From Cytophagaceae bacterium (GTDB lineage Bacteria; Bacteroidota; Bacteroidia; Cytophagales; Spirosomataceae): a stretch of 64,000 bases of DNA. This document shows, in pieces, positions 36,255 through 46,398 of this stretch. The translations under genes and the position numbers were made by a program. Position 1 is the first letter of the stretch. Each line of letters opens with the position of its first letter. The stretch covers positions 372,001 to 436,000 of the forward strand of contig JAIXWQ010000008.1 of the NCBI GenBank assembly GCA_027491195.1. The letters run 5' to 3'. The notes under the pieces were generated by a model, which was not told where the DNA came from, searched no databases, and was given only the letters and a program-made list of their open reading frames with translations.

Positions 36255-39083
36255 ATGAATACGCCTCAGTCCAAGCATAACATCGAAAATTGTGATCCGA
36301 AAACGCACATCATCATCAAAGGTGCGCGCGTACACAATTTAAAAGGCGTGGACGTCGCAATTCCTCGAAATCAACTCGTCGTTATTACGGGTTTATCCGG
36401 ATCTGGTAAATCATCCTTAGCGTTTGATACCTTATTTGCAGAGGGCCAAAGAATGTACGTAGAAAGTCTCAACAGCTACGCTCGTCAGTTCTTAGGCCGC
36501 ATGGAAAAGCCAGCCGTTGATTACATTAAAGGTGTTTCTCCAGCCATCGCCATCGAACAAAAGGTCAATACCAAAAACCCGCGTTCCACAGTCGGCACTA
36601 CCACGGAGATTTACGATTATCTGAAGCTATTATTTGCCCGCATCGGCCGCACCTATTCCCCTGTTTCTGGGCAAGAGGTTCGCAAAGATTCGGTTTCCCA
36701 TATTGTCGATTTCATCGCTAATGCCGACGGCAAAAAAGTACTCATTCTAGCACCCCTGGTTCACCACGTGGAGCGTAGCTTAGAAAACGAGTGTCAATTA
36801 CTTATCCAAAAGGGCTATTCTCGTTTGAAATTCCAAGAGGAAATTATCTCACTGGAGGACCTGGTAGAAGACACAGCTCAGCTTGAAAAACTGGCTAAAA
36901 AGCCGGCTGAAATTGCGATTTTAATCGACCGATTGGTCTCTAAAAAAGACGATGAGGAAACCCAATTCCGTGTAGGTGATTCCGTACAAACTGCTTATTT
37001 CGAAGGAGAAGGCGTTTGCTGGATCGAAATCGAAGGTAGAAAGCGCGACACATTCTCGAATAAATTCGAATTAGATGGGATTGTTTTTGAAGAACCAAGC
37101 CTCAATTTATTCTCCTTTAATAATCCCTACGGCGCTTGTCGAAATTGCGAAGGTTATGGAAAAGTATTAGGCTTAGATCCAGATTTAGTATTCCCAGACC
37201 ACGATTTATCCGTTTATGAAGGCGCGATTGCTCCTTGGAGAAGCGAACGAATGAGTGAATGGCTGAGCCCCTTGTTACGCAATGGGATTCAATTTGACTT
37301 CCCGATTCACCGTCCCTACAAGGATTTGACAGCGGCTGAGAAAAAACTCTTGTGGACGGGAAATAAATATTTTGCCGGACTTACTCAATTCTTTGATCAC
37401 CTCGAAAAAGAAACCTATAAAATTCAATACCGTGTTCTTTTATCCCGCTACCGGGGTAAAACGAATTGCCCGGAATGCCAAGGATCCCGCTTACGGATGG
37501 ACGCTAGCTATGTAAAAATAGAAGGGACCTCACTTGTCGATTTGGTGCTTTGGCCTCTATCGAAAACCAAGGCCTTCTTTGAAAACCTTCAGTTAAACGA
37601 ACACGACCAGCAGGTGTCGAAACGAATTCTGATCGAAATAAATAACCGTTTAGAATATATGGATCGCGTGGGTTTAGGGTATTTAACCTTGAATCGCTTG
37701 AGTTCCACGCTATCTGGAGGGGAGTTTCAACGCATTAAATTAGCGACCTCACTAGGCAGTGCACTAGTGGGTTCCATGTATATATTGGATGAGCCGAGCA
37801 TCGGATTACATCCCCGTGATACAGAACGATTGATTTCCGTTTTAGAGATGTTGAAAAACATGGGAAACACCGTCATCGTCGTGGAGCACGAGGAAGAAGT
37901 AATGCGCGCGGCTGATCAAATTATTGATATTGGACCTGAGGCTGGACGCCATGGAGGGAACTTAATTTTCCAAGGCAACTTGACCGAGGCTTTGGCAGAC
38001 AAAAAAACGGATAGCCATACTTTGCGCTTTTTATCCGGACAAGATCGCATCGAGGTACCTTATTTCCGTCGCAAGCCTTTAGCTCAGATCGAGATTACGG
38101 GTGCTACGGAAAACAACTTGAAAAATGTCGATGTAGCGATTCCTTTGGGAATTATGACGGTAGTGACAGGTGTCAGCGGGTCCGGAAAATCAACGTTAAT
38201 TCGGAAGATTTTGTATCCGGCGATGCTGCGCTTATTGCAGCAAGGGACGGAAGAAACGGGCAAGTTCCGAGAAATAAAGGGAAGCACGAATAAAATTGCG
38301 AGCATCGAAATGGTCGATCAACAACCGATCGGTAAATCGTCTCGCTCGAATCCGGTCACGTATATTAAGGCATACGACGCCATCAGAGCCCTTTATTCTG
38401 AGCTGCCAGTGGCCAAAACGCGTGGCTACAAACCCGCCCACTTCTCCTTTAATGTGGAAGGCGGGCGCTGCGAGGTATGCCAAGGCGAAGGAGAAATCAC
38501 CATTGAAATGCAATTCATGGCGGACATTAAGCTGCCTTGCGAATCCTGTGGCGGTTCTCGCTTCAAACAGGAGATTTTAGATGTGAAGTTTCAAGACAAA
38601 AACATCTCCGAGATTTTAGATTTAACCGTTGAAGAGGCCGTGGAATTCTTCCGCGAAAAACATCCTCGGATAGCCGATAAAATTGACCCTCTTTTCCAAG
38701 TGGGTCTAGGATATATCAAATTAGGACAATCCTCGAATTCACTTTCGGGTGGAGAAGCACAAAGGGTAAAACTGGCCAGCTTCCTAGGAAAAGGAAATCC
38801 GAACAAAGGCAAGACCTTGTTTATTTTTGACGAACCTACTACCGGATTGCATTTTCATGACATCAAAAAGCTCTTGAAAGCGATGAATGATTTAGTAGAA
38901 CAAGGCGATTCTGTCGTGATTATTGAGCACAATATGGAGGTCATCAAATGTGCGGATCACATTATTGATTTAGGGCCTGAAGGCGGAGAGAATGGAGGAT
39001 CTATTTGTTTTACTGGCACCCCAGAAGAGATGAAGGGCCTAAAAAATAACCCTACGGCACATTATTTAAGCCAAAAACTCTAA
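36255..39083 (+). CDS. uvrA: Excinuclease ABC subunit A
   Basis: 942 residues from the ATG at 36255 (MNTPQSKHNIENCDPK); the frame is open farther upstream but overlaps the divergent gene and its promoter. Both ABC cassettes are present: Walker A GLSGSGKSSLAFD and GVSGSGKSTLIRK, with signature LSGGEFQRIKLA and LSGGEAQRVKLA. Zinc-finger cysteines CRNCEGYG...CPECQGSR and CEVCQGEGE...CESCGGSR are visible. UvrA dimers recognise bulky DNA lesions and recruit UvrB in nucleotide excision repair. A nuoN homologue starts 8 bases after the stop, an unexpected operon partner. Confidence 0.97.
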   Translation: MNTPQSKHNIENCDPKTHIIIKGARVHNLKGVDVAIPRNQLVVITGLSGSGKSSLAFDTLFAEGQRMYVESLNSYARQFLGRMEKPAVDYIKGVSPAIAIEQKVNTKNPRSTVGTTTEIYDYLKLLFARIGRTYSPVSGQEVRKDSVSHIVDFIANADGKKVLILAPLVHHVERSLENECQLLIQKGYSRLKFQEEIISLEDLVEDTAQLEKLAKKPAEIAILIDRLVSKKDDEETQFRVGDSVQTAYFEGEGVCWIEIEGRKRDTFSNKFELDGIVFEEPSLNLFSFNNPYGACRNCEGYGKVLGLDPDLVFPDHDLSVYEGAIAPWRSERMSEWLSPLLRNGIQFDFPIHRPYKDLTAAEKKLLWTGNKYFAGLTQFFDHLEKETYKIQYRVLLSRYRGKTNCPECQGSRLRMDASYVKIEGTSLVDLVLWPLSKTKAFFENLQLNEHDQQVSKRILIEINNRLEYMDRVGLGYLTLNRLSSTLSGGEFQRIKLATSLGSALVGSMYILDEPSIGLHPRDTERLISVLEMLKNMGNTVIVVEHEEEVMRAADQIIDIGPEAGRHGGNLIFQGNLTEALADKKTDSHTLRFLSGQDRIEVPYFRRKPLAQIEITGATENNLKNVDVAIPLGIMTVVTGVSGSGKSTLIRKILYPAMLRLLQQGTEETGKFREIKGSTNKIASIEMVDQQPIGKSSRSNPVTYIKAYDAIRALYSELPVAKTRGYKPAHFSFNVEGGRCEVCQGEGEITIEMQFMADIKLPCESCGGSRFKQEILDVKFQDKNISEILDLTVEEAVEFFREKHPRIADKIDPLFQVGLGYIKLGQSSNSLSGGEAQRVKLASFLGKGNPNKGKTLFIFDEPTTGLHFHDIKKLLKAMNDLVEQGDSVVIIEHNMEVIKCADHIIDLGPEGGENGGSICFTGTPEEMKGLKNNPTAHYLSQKL

Positions 39084-39091
39084 TTTTGTTT

Positions 39092-40552
39092 ATGTCTTCC
39101 TTCGCTAACATCAGCCAGCTCACCGAAAGAATCCAGTCGATCACGGCCGGACTTCAGCTCGTGATTCCGGAATTGATTATTGCGGGAACGATTTTATTCA
39201 GCCTGGTGGTGGAGCTTTTCTTACACGGGAAAACGGATAAATTTAGCACCTCTTGGCGCTATTTTACGGTTCAAATCCCCCTTTTACTCGCCGTCTCGCT
39301 TAGTTTTCAGCGATCAGAATTAGCTCTCACTGGTTCCTTTGCCTCTGGCTTATTCGACGTGAACGTAGGTTCGAATGCCATCAATACTTTGATTTTAAGT
39401 ATCGGATTTTTGCTCATTTTAATGAACCAAATCCACAAAAAATCCCTCTCTTTTGAGGAGTTAATTGGCTTTCTATCCATTTTATTGGGTGCGCTTTTCG
39501 TTCCCATCAGTGTGTCCGCTTTGAGTTTATTTTTATCCATTGAGTTTATGTCGATGGGAACTTATGTACTGGTTAGCCTTCGAAAAGAGGCCGCTCGCGC
39601 GAGTTTGCCCTATGTTTTATTCGGCTTGGGATCGTCTGCGCTCTTTATCTATGGCATTTCGCTATTGTACGGATTGACGGGTACTTTAGATTTAATGAGT
39701 GTCGATTTTTCCCGCGGAATTTCCGTAGCAGATCCGTATTTGCGCGGCCTAGCTTTAGGACTTTTTGCGGTGGGATTATTGTTCAAAATGTCGTGGGCGC
39801 CCTTCCATCCCTGGAATCCAGATGTGATGGAGAATTTACCTGCTTCATGGATGACCTGGATTTCGACGGCACCTAAACTCGCGATTGCTTTTGTAGGGAT
39901 CCGCATCCTTCCTGTCTTGCCTGTTTCTTTCGCGAATGAATTAGCCGTTTTAGCTATTCTGACGCTATTGGTTGGAAATTTAGGGGCTTTAGGCCAAAAC
40001 AAAACCAAACGCCTACTCGCCTATTCCAGCATCGCTCACGGGGGCTTTATCGCCATGGCTTGGTTCTTCCAACCCCTACAAGCACTAGACGCGATTCTCT
40101 TTTACGGTTTCTTATACAGCATCGCTAGCTTACTCGTTTTCTACCTGATTGATGAATCGGGTGCGGAGGAAATCTCTTCATTCGCTGGTCTAGGATCTGC
40201 AAAACCCTTGCCTTCCTTTTTCCTGATGTCCGGCTTGATTGCCTTGGTTGGATTACCGCCTGCAGGAACGTTTATCGCGAAGCTTACTTATTTCAGTTTG
40301 CTCTGGTCAAACTATGAAATCAACCCCGCGATCGGGATCCTGATTTTACTTTTAGTGGCCATTTTTACAACGGCCGTTTCTTTGGTCTATTATTTGAAGA
40401 TTCCTTTTCAATTGTATTTCAAAAAAGCGACCGAAAAATCGCCGATTTGGGTGGAATTAAGTCGCTGGCAAATCTACTCATATGGTATTTTGACTGCGAT
40501 TTTGGGGCTATCTATCTTATTCCCAGAGGCTGTGTTAAATCTTTGGAAATAA
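39092..40552 (+). CDS. nuoN: NADH-quinone oxidoreductase subunit N (orphan position)
   Basis: 486 residues from the ATG at 39092; the TTG at 39086 is a poorer start. About fourteen transmembrane segments of the antiporter-like fold are visible, with the conserved Glu in LFLSIEFMSMGTYVLVSLRKEA, the LFKMSWAPFHPWNPDVMENLPASW loop carrying the channel Lys/His region, and LLAYSSIAHGGFIAMAW. It is a proton-pumping membrane subunit of respiratory complex I. It lies 8 bases downstream of uvrA and no other nuo gene is in the window, so it either broke away from a nuo operon or is a second copy. Confidence 0.85.
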   Translation: MSSFANISQLTERIQSITAGLQLVIPELIIAGTILFSLVVELFLHGKTDKFSTSWRYFTVQIPLLLAVSLSFQRSELALTGSFASGLFDVNVGSNAINTLILSIGFLLILMNQIHKKSLSFEELIGFLSILLGALFVPISVSALSLFLSIEFMSMGTYVLVSLRKEAARASLPYVLFGLGSSALFIYGISLLYGLTGTLDLMSVDFSRGISVADPYLRGLALGLFAVGLLFKMSWAPFHPWNPDVMENLPASWMTWISTAPKLAIAFVGIRILPVLPVSFANELAVLAILTLLVGNLGALGQNKTKRLLAYSSIAHGGFIAMAWFFQPLQALDAILFYGFLYSIASLLVFYLIDESGAEEISSFAGLGSAKPLPSFFLMSGLIALVGLPPAGTFIAKLTYFSLLWSNYEINPAIGILILLLVAIFTTAVSLVYYLKIPFQLYFKKATEKSPIWVELSRWQIYSYGILTAILGLSILFPEAVLNLWK

Positions 40553-40600
40553 GGCGTTAAAAAATTAAAAAAAATCAGCTTATTGGTCATTTATTTTGGC

Positions 40601-40608
40601 TAATTTTG
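40601..40608 (+). promoter_or_regulatory. -7 element of the purF-like gene
   Basis: TAATTTTG matches TAnnTTTG exactly, 31 bases upstream of the ATG at 40640. A TTG lies at 40583-40585, a shorter spacer (15) than usual. Confidence 0.5.
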
Positions 40609-40639
40609 GGCTTGATTTTCAAAATAGCCCCACGTTTCC

Positions 40640-42556
40640 ATGTCTGATTCTATTAAGCACGAATGCGGTATTGCCCTCATCCGCCTACGAAAGCCTTTTC
40701 AGCACTACCTAGACAAATATAAAACACCTACTTACGGACTGAGCAAACTTTATCTGATGATGGAGAAGCAAGTCAACAGAGGACAAGATGGAGCCGGGGT
40801 GGCGAATATCAAAATCAACGTAAAACCAGGGCACCGTTACATTTCCAGATACCGTTCGGTAGAGCCACAAGCAGTGGCAGATATTTTTGGAAAAATCAAT
40901 AAGAAATTCAGTAAAGCGCAGAAACTAGCAAAACAAGTCACGAAAGAAACAGGCATCGACGCCGTACATGATGCGGAATGGTGGCAAGAAAACGTGGCAT
41001 TCACAGGGGAGGTTTTGTTAGGTCACTTGCGTTATGGAACCCACGGTCAAAACGAGATCGAAAACTGCCACCCGATGTTGCGTCAAAACAACTGGAGAAG
41101 CCGTAACCTCGTTATGGCTGGTAATTTCAACATGACGAATGTGGACGATTTGTTTAACAAATTAGTCTCCTTAGGTCAGCACCCGAAAGAAAAAGTGGAT
41201 ACCGTCACCGTGATGGAAAAGATCGGTCACTTTTTAGATGAGGAGAATCAACGCCAGTTTGGCAAATACAAAGACCAATACGAAAACCCAGAATTATCCG
41301 ATATCATTGCCCAAGAAATCGACCTAAAACGTGTTCTAGAGCGTTCTTGCAAAGATTTCGATGGAGGTTATGCGATGGTCGGAATGACCGGTTATGGAGC
41401 GTCTTTCGTGGCGCGTGACCCAGCTGGAATTCGCCCCGCTTTCTATTATGTAGATGAGGAGGTTGCTGTAGTCGCTTCCGAAAAGCAAGCGATCAAAACG
41501 TCCTTCAACTGCGCTTACGATCAAATCAAAGAAATTACTCCGGGCCATGCTCTGATTATCGATATCCAAGGTGAAGTGAAAGAAGTACCTTTCATCGATC
41601 GCTTAGAGCAGAAATCTTGTTCTTTTGAACGCATTTACTTCTCTCGTGGATCCGATCCAGATATCTACCACGAACGTAAAAAATTAGGTCAATTATTGAT
41701 CCCTCAAATTTTAGAGGAGGTACATCACGACTTAAAAAATACCGTATTCTCTTATATTCCTAATACCGCTGAAACTGCCTTCCTAGGGATGATCGACGGC
41801 TTAGAAGATCATTTAGCGAAGGAACGCAAGAAAGCCATCATGGAAGGCATTCTTTTCGAAAAAGAATTAGAAGAATTATTGACCTTCCGTCCACGTGTTG
41901 AGAAACTGATCTCGAAAGACGTCAAAGTGCGTACGTTCATCACATCAGATGACCAGCGCGATGACATGGTCGCTCACGTGTATGATACCACTTACGAGGT
42001 GATCAATAAGGAAGTGGATTCAGTCGTGATTATTGATGACTCGATCGTTCGCGGCACGACCTTAGAGAAAAGTATCCTGAAGTTATTGGATAAATTATCT
42101 CCAAAGAAAATCGTCATCGTTTCCTCCGCTCCACAAATTCGTTACCCAGATTGCTATGGTATCGATATGTCCAAAATGAAGGAATTCGTTGCTTTCCGTG
42201 CGGCCTTGGCTCTTTTAAAAGAACGTGGCCTCGAGCATATCTTAGATGAGGTTAACTTACGTTGCTTAAACGCCTTAGAAAATGGAACTGCCGCAGAAGA
42301 AAACTTTGTGAAAGCCATTTACGCGCCGTTTACAGACGAAGAAATCTCGGATAAAATTGCTGAAATCGTCCGTCCTAAAGGATTAAAAGCAGAACTTTCG
42401 ATTGTTTACCAAACCGTAGCGAACTTAAATGTCGCTTGCCCAGACCATTTAGGCGATTGGTATTTCACAGGTAATTTCCCTACACCGGGAGGAAACCAAG
42501 TGGTGAATAAATCATTCGTAAACTTTATGAAAGGCATCGAAGTAAGAGCTTACTAG
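40640..42556 (+). CDS. Long amidophosphoribosyltransferase-like protein (PurF paralogue type)
   Basis: 638 residues, about 130-150 longer than canonical PurF. The class II glutaminase nucleophile would be Cys9 in KHECGIALIRL, requiring removal of an 8-residue leader. Amidotransferase motifs GHLRYGTHG (128-136), NCHPM and MAGNFNMTN, plus DPAGIRPAFYY and the PRPP-binding loop VVIIDDSIVRGTT (462-474), are all intact. Extra sequence sits at about 80-120 and 195-230, and a C-terminal CPDHLGDWYFTGNFPTPGG segment is added. It may make phosphoribosylamine from PRPP and glutamine. Bacteroidota often encode both a short PurF and this long form; whether this one is the purine enzyme cannot be settled here. 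The stop shares CTAG with the convergent gene. Confidence 0.85.
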   Translation: MSDSIKHECGIALIRLRKPFQHYLDKYKTPTYGLSKLYLMMEKQVNRGQDGAGVANIKINVKPGHRYISRYRSVEPQAVADIFGKINKKFSKAQKLAKQVTKETGIDAVHDAEWWQENVAFTGEVLLGHLRYGTHGQNEIENCHPMLRQNNWRSRNLVMAGNFNMTNVDDLFNKLVSLGQHPKEKVDTVTVMEKIGHFLDEENQRQFGKYKDQYENPELSDIIAQEIDLKRVLERSCKDFDGGYAMVGMTGYGASFVARDPAGIRPAFYYVDEEVAVVASEKQAIKTSFNCAYDQIKEITPGHALIIDIQGEVKEVPFIDRLEQKSCSFERIYFSRGSDPDIYHERKKLGQLLIPQILEEVHHDLKNTVFSYIPNTAETAFLGMIDGLEDHLAKERKKAIMEGILFEKELEELLTFRPRVEKLISKDVKVRTFITSDDQRDDMVAHVYDTTYEVINKEVDSVVIIDDSIVRGTTLEKSILKLLDKLSPKKIVIVSSAPQIRYPDCYGIDMSKMKEFVAFRAALALLKERGLEHILDEVNLRCLNALENGTAAEENFVKAIYAPFTDEEISDKIAEIVRPKGLKAELSIVYQTVANLNVACPDHLGDWYFTGNFPTPGGNQVVNKSFVNFMKGIEVRAY

Positions 42557-45306
42557 TAGACTACGACGACCGCACCGCGTTTTTCTTGAATCCCTTTCTC
42601 CGGATAATCAATCGCTTGGTAGCGGATGATGTAAGCGTAGGTTTCTTGAGGAACTTTGGCCCCATTATAAGTACCATCCCAGGCAAATACGGGGCCTTTC
42701 GAGCTATAAATCTGTTCCCCCCAGCGGTTATAAATCTCTAGCGAGATCACCTGAGTTCTGGATTTAGGATAGTTCGCATTCGTCTCATTCCAATTATAGG
42801 ATGCTTCAAAAACATCATTCAATCCATCTCCATTAGGTGTAAACACGGTAGGCGCGATCAGAATGGCATCACATTTATCGTCAATTTTTACACTATCTTT
42901 CAGCTCACAGCCATCAGTATCCCGCAAGGTAAATTGGTAAAGTCCACTGCGATTAATCTGTAAATCCTTCGAATTCCAACCCGAAACGATTCCAGGGTTC
43001 GCCTGCCAACTAATTTGAAGATCAGCAGGTGAAGGTTTAATTTGAACTACATACGGCTGTATCGGCTTATCATTACAGATAATCCCATCCTGCTTTTGCA
43101 CGGCAAGAGGATTCGTCGTAAAATTCACCTGTGTCTCTTTTTTAATGGAACATCCCGAAGCGTCTTCCTTAATCTCCAGCGAATATTTCCCAGAAGGCCT
43201 TGGCACTGTGATGAAACGCGTCGATTCTCCCGTGCTCCAGGTATAGGTAAAGGCGGCTACAGGCGGCACCGCACTAGGTCCGATTCGGCCATCTTCTTTA
43301 CAGATAAAAGTATAGGAAGCAGGTAAAACGAAGGGATCCAGTAATTCCACATGGTATTCAGACGCATCTAAGAGATAGTTCGTCAGACAAGCATTAGAGA
43401 TGGCCACCGTCACCACGTAGTCACCGGCTTGCTTAAAATCATAAGTCATTTCGGTACCCGTATACGAGTAGAGTAAGGTTCCAGCCGGATTTAAGGGCAC
43501 TAAAACGCCATCCGCATTGCGATTAGGATCCAAAGTACTGCGGTAAATTTTCCAATCCAAACGATCATTTTTAATAGGGTCACACAAATCCTGACTCACT
43601 TTAAAATGGTAGGTCGTACCATCGCAACTTTGCTGAATACTCGGAGTGGAAGACGGTTTAGGCGTTAATACAATCGATAAAGGCAAGCCTAATCCACTCG
43701 TTGTTCCAGCCGCTAAATTCAATCCATTTCGCACAAAAGAAGCGCGAACCGTCCGTGTCGAATCCTGTAATGAGATATCCGGATTAACAATTTTCCCTAA
43801 GCTACTACTTCCATCGAAGGCTACATAAATGATAGCCCCACTTGCTGGATCCCCCTGTAGCGCTCCTATTTTACCTGGACCGGACCACAACAAACTTTTA
43901 GATTTTTGCATCAACGTGGAATCTTTCGAAGCGATTGAATATTGCCAAATCTGAGAGTTTGGAATTCCCTGCATCGACACATAGATCATTTTCCCATCAG
44001 CGGAAAACTCCACACCATAGGGACTATTCGCTAAAGGAATTCGGTACCGGTAGGTCGATTTACCTGTCGCCACATCAAAATCATACATATCTACCTGATT
44101 GGATGGAGGTGCAGAATAGGCAATGGCTAACACTTTCCCATCCCGAGAGAAATGTGTAGAAGCCGTATTGCCTGTCGCAGGACTCTGCGCATTTGCCTCT
44201 ATCGGTGCCGAAATACCCGCTTTCGAAACCTTGAACGTGCGTAATAGGGTGGAATTGACATCCTGGGTTTGCAACCAATAATAATCACCTCCACCGACAG
44301 CAACGCCAAAACGCTCTGCAGATGGAGCTGGACTCAAGAATTGATTTTTGATTGTAACTCCCCCCAGTCCTCCATTCAATTTTCGGTCGTAAATACTGTA
44401 GTAAATTTGATTTTCACCCGCAGCATTACGTTGAAAAGTGAAGATATAATACTCCGCTTGACAACCTTTGCAAGTGGTTTTAGGGAGAATCGCGACCCCT
44501 TGGATAGTTGTGGAATCTCCATTTAATCCCGTTGCAACGAGTGAATTATCCTTCGCAAAAACACGGGAACCATTTGTATAGAAAATTAAATCGTTGTTCT
44601 CGTCTGTCATTTTAGCGACACCTGCTGGCGTTCGCATGGGCCCTCTTCCCACGCCAGGAGTGGAAGATCCACCGGTAAATCGCAAAGAAACATTTTGGCC
44701 AAAATCCCATCCATCCTCTCCCCCCGCCTTCGGCTTTTCCCCACAAATCTTCACCTCCATCTTCGCCTCAGCCGCACATCCAGAACCTAAATCCGTCACC
44801 ACTACGGAATAACAACCTGATTCAGAAACTCGAATCGTATCGGTCGTTTGTCCCTTGGGAAACCAAGAAACGCTAACCGGGAAACCAGGCTTTGCGACCG
44901 TATTAAAAGCATTCAAGACTACCGGATCTCCTTTACAGATCATCAAGGTCGTATCATTCGCATCTTTTCCGAGTATAAAATCAGGTAAAGCCCCTATTTT
45001 TACGTCCTGGGGTCCATATACGGTGGTTTTTCCCGCCTCAGTCACGCGCAAACTTACTTTTTTAGTACCCGGGGTACAATACTGATAAACGCCGGTTCGC
45101 TGCGTTGAACTAGCTCCACCCTCCCCAAAATCCCACAAATATGTCGCAGAAGCCGGATACACATCCCGAATCTCAAAAACCGTTCCCGCCGGCGCATCCG
45201 TACAGTTATTGCATTGATTGATGCAATTGTTTCTCACCTCGATCGTTCTGGGAACTTGAGCGATCGCCGACAGGGAAACAAAAAGAAATAACAAGATCCG
45301 GTACAT
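42553..45306 (-). CDS. T9SS-exported protein with PKD domain and gliding-motility (CHU_C) C-terminus
   Basis: 917 residues from the ATG at 45306 (MYRILLFLFVSLSAIAQ signal peptide). A cysteine-rich start (CINQCNNC), a PKD-like domain (ATYLWDFGEGGASS, about 50-100), a beta-propeller-like central region (about 190-520, for example SPYGVEFSADGKMIYVSM), further Ig/PKD-like repeats and a type B T9SS C-terminal domain (PTVFTPNGDGLNDVFEASYN ... EIYNRWGEQIYSS ... AWDGTYNG) are seen. Such proteins are secreted by the type IX system and retained on the surface as adhesins. It is divergent from a PorP/SprF gene, the usual partner for type B cargo. Its stop is shared (CTAG, 42553-42556) with the purF-like gene. 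Confidence 0.93.
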   Translation of the reverse strand: MYRILLFLFVSLSAIAQVPRTIEVRNNCINQCNNCTDAPAGTVFEIRDVYPASATYLWDFGEGGASSTQRTGVYQYCTPGTKKVSLRVTEAGKTTVYGPQDVKIGALPDFILGKDANDTTLMICKGDPVVLNAFNTVAKPGFPVSVSWFPKGQTTDTIRVSESGCYSVVVTDLGSGCAAEAKMEVKICGEKPKAGGEDGWDFGQNVSLRFTGGSSTPGVGRGPMRTPAGVAKMTDENNDLIFYTNGSRVFAKDNSLVATGLNGDSTTIQGVAILPKTTCKGCQAEYYIFTFQRNAAGENQIYYSIYDRKLNGGLGGVTIKNQFLSPAPSAERFGVAVGGGDYYWLQTQDVNSTLLRTFKVSKAGISAPIEANAQSPATGNTASTHFSRDGKVLAIAYSAPPSNQVDMYDFDVATGKSTYRYRIPLANSPYGVEFSADGKMIYVSMQGIPNSQIWQYSIASKDSTLMQKSKSLLWSGPGKIGALQGDPASGAIIYVAFDGSSSLGKIVNPDISLQDSTRTVRASFVRNGLNLAAGTTSGLGLPLSIVLTPKPSSTPSIQQSCDGTTYHFKVSQDLCDPIKNDRLDWKIYRSTLDPNRNADGVLVPLNPAGTLLYSYTGTEMTYDFKQAGDYVVTVAISNACLTNYLLDASEYHVELLDPFVLPASYTFICKEDGRIGPSAVPPVAAFTYTWSTGESTRFITVPRPSGKYSLEIKEDASGCSIKKETQVNFTTNPLAVQKQDGIICNDKPIQPYVVQIKPSPADLQISWQANPGIVSGWNSKDLQINRSGLYQFTLRDTDGCELKDSVKIDDKCDAILIAPTVFTPNGDGLNDVFEASYNWNETNANYPKSRTQVISLEIYNRWGEQIYSSKGPVFAWDGTYNGAKVPQETYAYIIRYQAIDYPEKGIQEKRGAVVVVY

Positions 45307-45377
45307 GGTATTGGAATTACCCACAAAATAAGTCAATAAATTGGTTATTGCGTTGCATGAATGTAAATTGCTGAGCT

Positions 45378-46394
45378 ATGTGGACTCGTTTATCCATTTT
45401 TTTCTGTTTCCTTTTTTCACTGAGCGCTCTCCCGCTCTCAGCGCAAGATCCACAATTATCCCAAAACCTAGCTAACCCTCTACTCAATTCCCCTGCCTTC
45501 GCTGGTTTACAAGATCAAAACAAAGTCTATTTAACCCACCGCAACCAATGGCCGAATCAATCCGCTAATTACCGATATTCAGCTGCGGCACTAGAGGTCA
45601 GTCTAGGGAAAATAAATAGCGGCTTAGGGCTTTTAATCTCATCAGACAAGCAATTTTCGAGTCTTCAAACTACATCATTAGCCCTTCAATATGCCTACCA
45701 TGCGAATTTGAACGAGTCTACCCTCTTATCGATGGGTTTGCAAGGTAGCCTTATATTTCGGAGCCTTGATTATAGTCGATTAACCTACGGTGATCAACTC
45801 AGTTCCTTTCTTGTTAACGGCACACTCGGATCGACACTCGATCCTACAGCTTCCCTATTTTCGAATAATGTCAATTATGGAGATTTAGGAGCTGGTCTCC
45901 TATTAAACCACTCTACTTATTGGCTAGGGGCTTCCGTTCACCATATCAATCGGCCTAACCAATCGCTACTAGAGAACTCAGATGATTTGATTGCCCCTAA
46001 ATACGCCCTACAAGGGGGATTAAGCCTAGCTATTTCAGAAGGAAAAAGTATTAAACCTGTAATTTACCTTAAAAACCAAGGAAACTTCGCGCAGGTGGAC
46101 CTCGGAACTTATGTGCAATTAGACCCCCTGGTGCTTGGTTTTTGGTTTAGAGGACTACCCCTTAACAAAACAACTGCTGACTCTTTTTCTAGCCGAGAAT
46201 CATTGATCGGGTTGATCGGAATTCAGAATAATCGCTATTCCTTCGGCTATTCCTACGATTTCACGGTATCGGGACTCGGCGTAGGTTCCGGAGGTGCCCA
46301 TGAACTGAGTTTCTCTTATGTTTTAAATTGGGATTTTGGCCAAAGAAAATCCTATCAACGCTACCGCCAGAGTTTTGCTTGTCCGAGGTTTTAG
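45378..46394 (+). CDS. Type IX secretion system PorP/SprF family membrane protein
   Basis: 338 residues with a signal peptide (MWTRLSIFFCFLFSLSALPLSAQ) and the PorP/SprF hallmark DPQLSQNLANPLLNSPAFAGL at the mature N-terminus, followed by HRNQWPNQSANYRYSA and a beta-barrel-like series of strands ending GSGGAHELSFSYVLNW. The family forms outer-membrane proteins that attach or help export specific T9SS cargo, as SprF does for SprB in Flavobacterium. The 71-bp divergent spacing with the CHU_C-type cargo gene suggests the two act together. It ends before a strong terminator. Confidence 0.93.
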   Translation: MWTRLSIFFCFLFSLSALPLSAQDPQLSQNLANPLLNSPAFAGLQDQNKVYLTHRNQWPNQSANYRYSAAALEVSLGKINSGLGLLISSDKQFSSLQTTSLALQYAYHANLNESTLLSMGLQGSLIFRSLDYSRLTYGDQLSSFLVNGTLGSTLDPTASLFSNNVNYGDLGAGLLLNHSTYWLGASVHHINRPNQSLLENSDDLIAPKYALQGGLSLAISEGKSIKPVIYLKNQGNFAQVDLGTYVQLDPLVLGFWFRGLPLNKTTADSFSSRESLIGLIGIQNNRYSFGYSYDFTVSGLGVGSGGAHELSFSYVLNWDFGQRKSYQRYRQSFACPRF

Positions 46395-46398
46395 TTAC

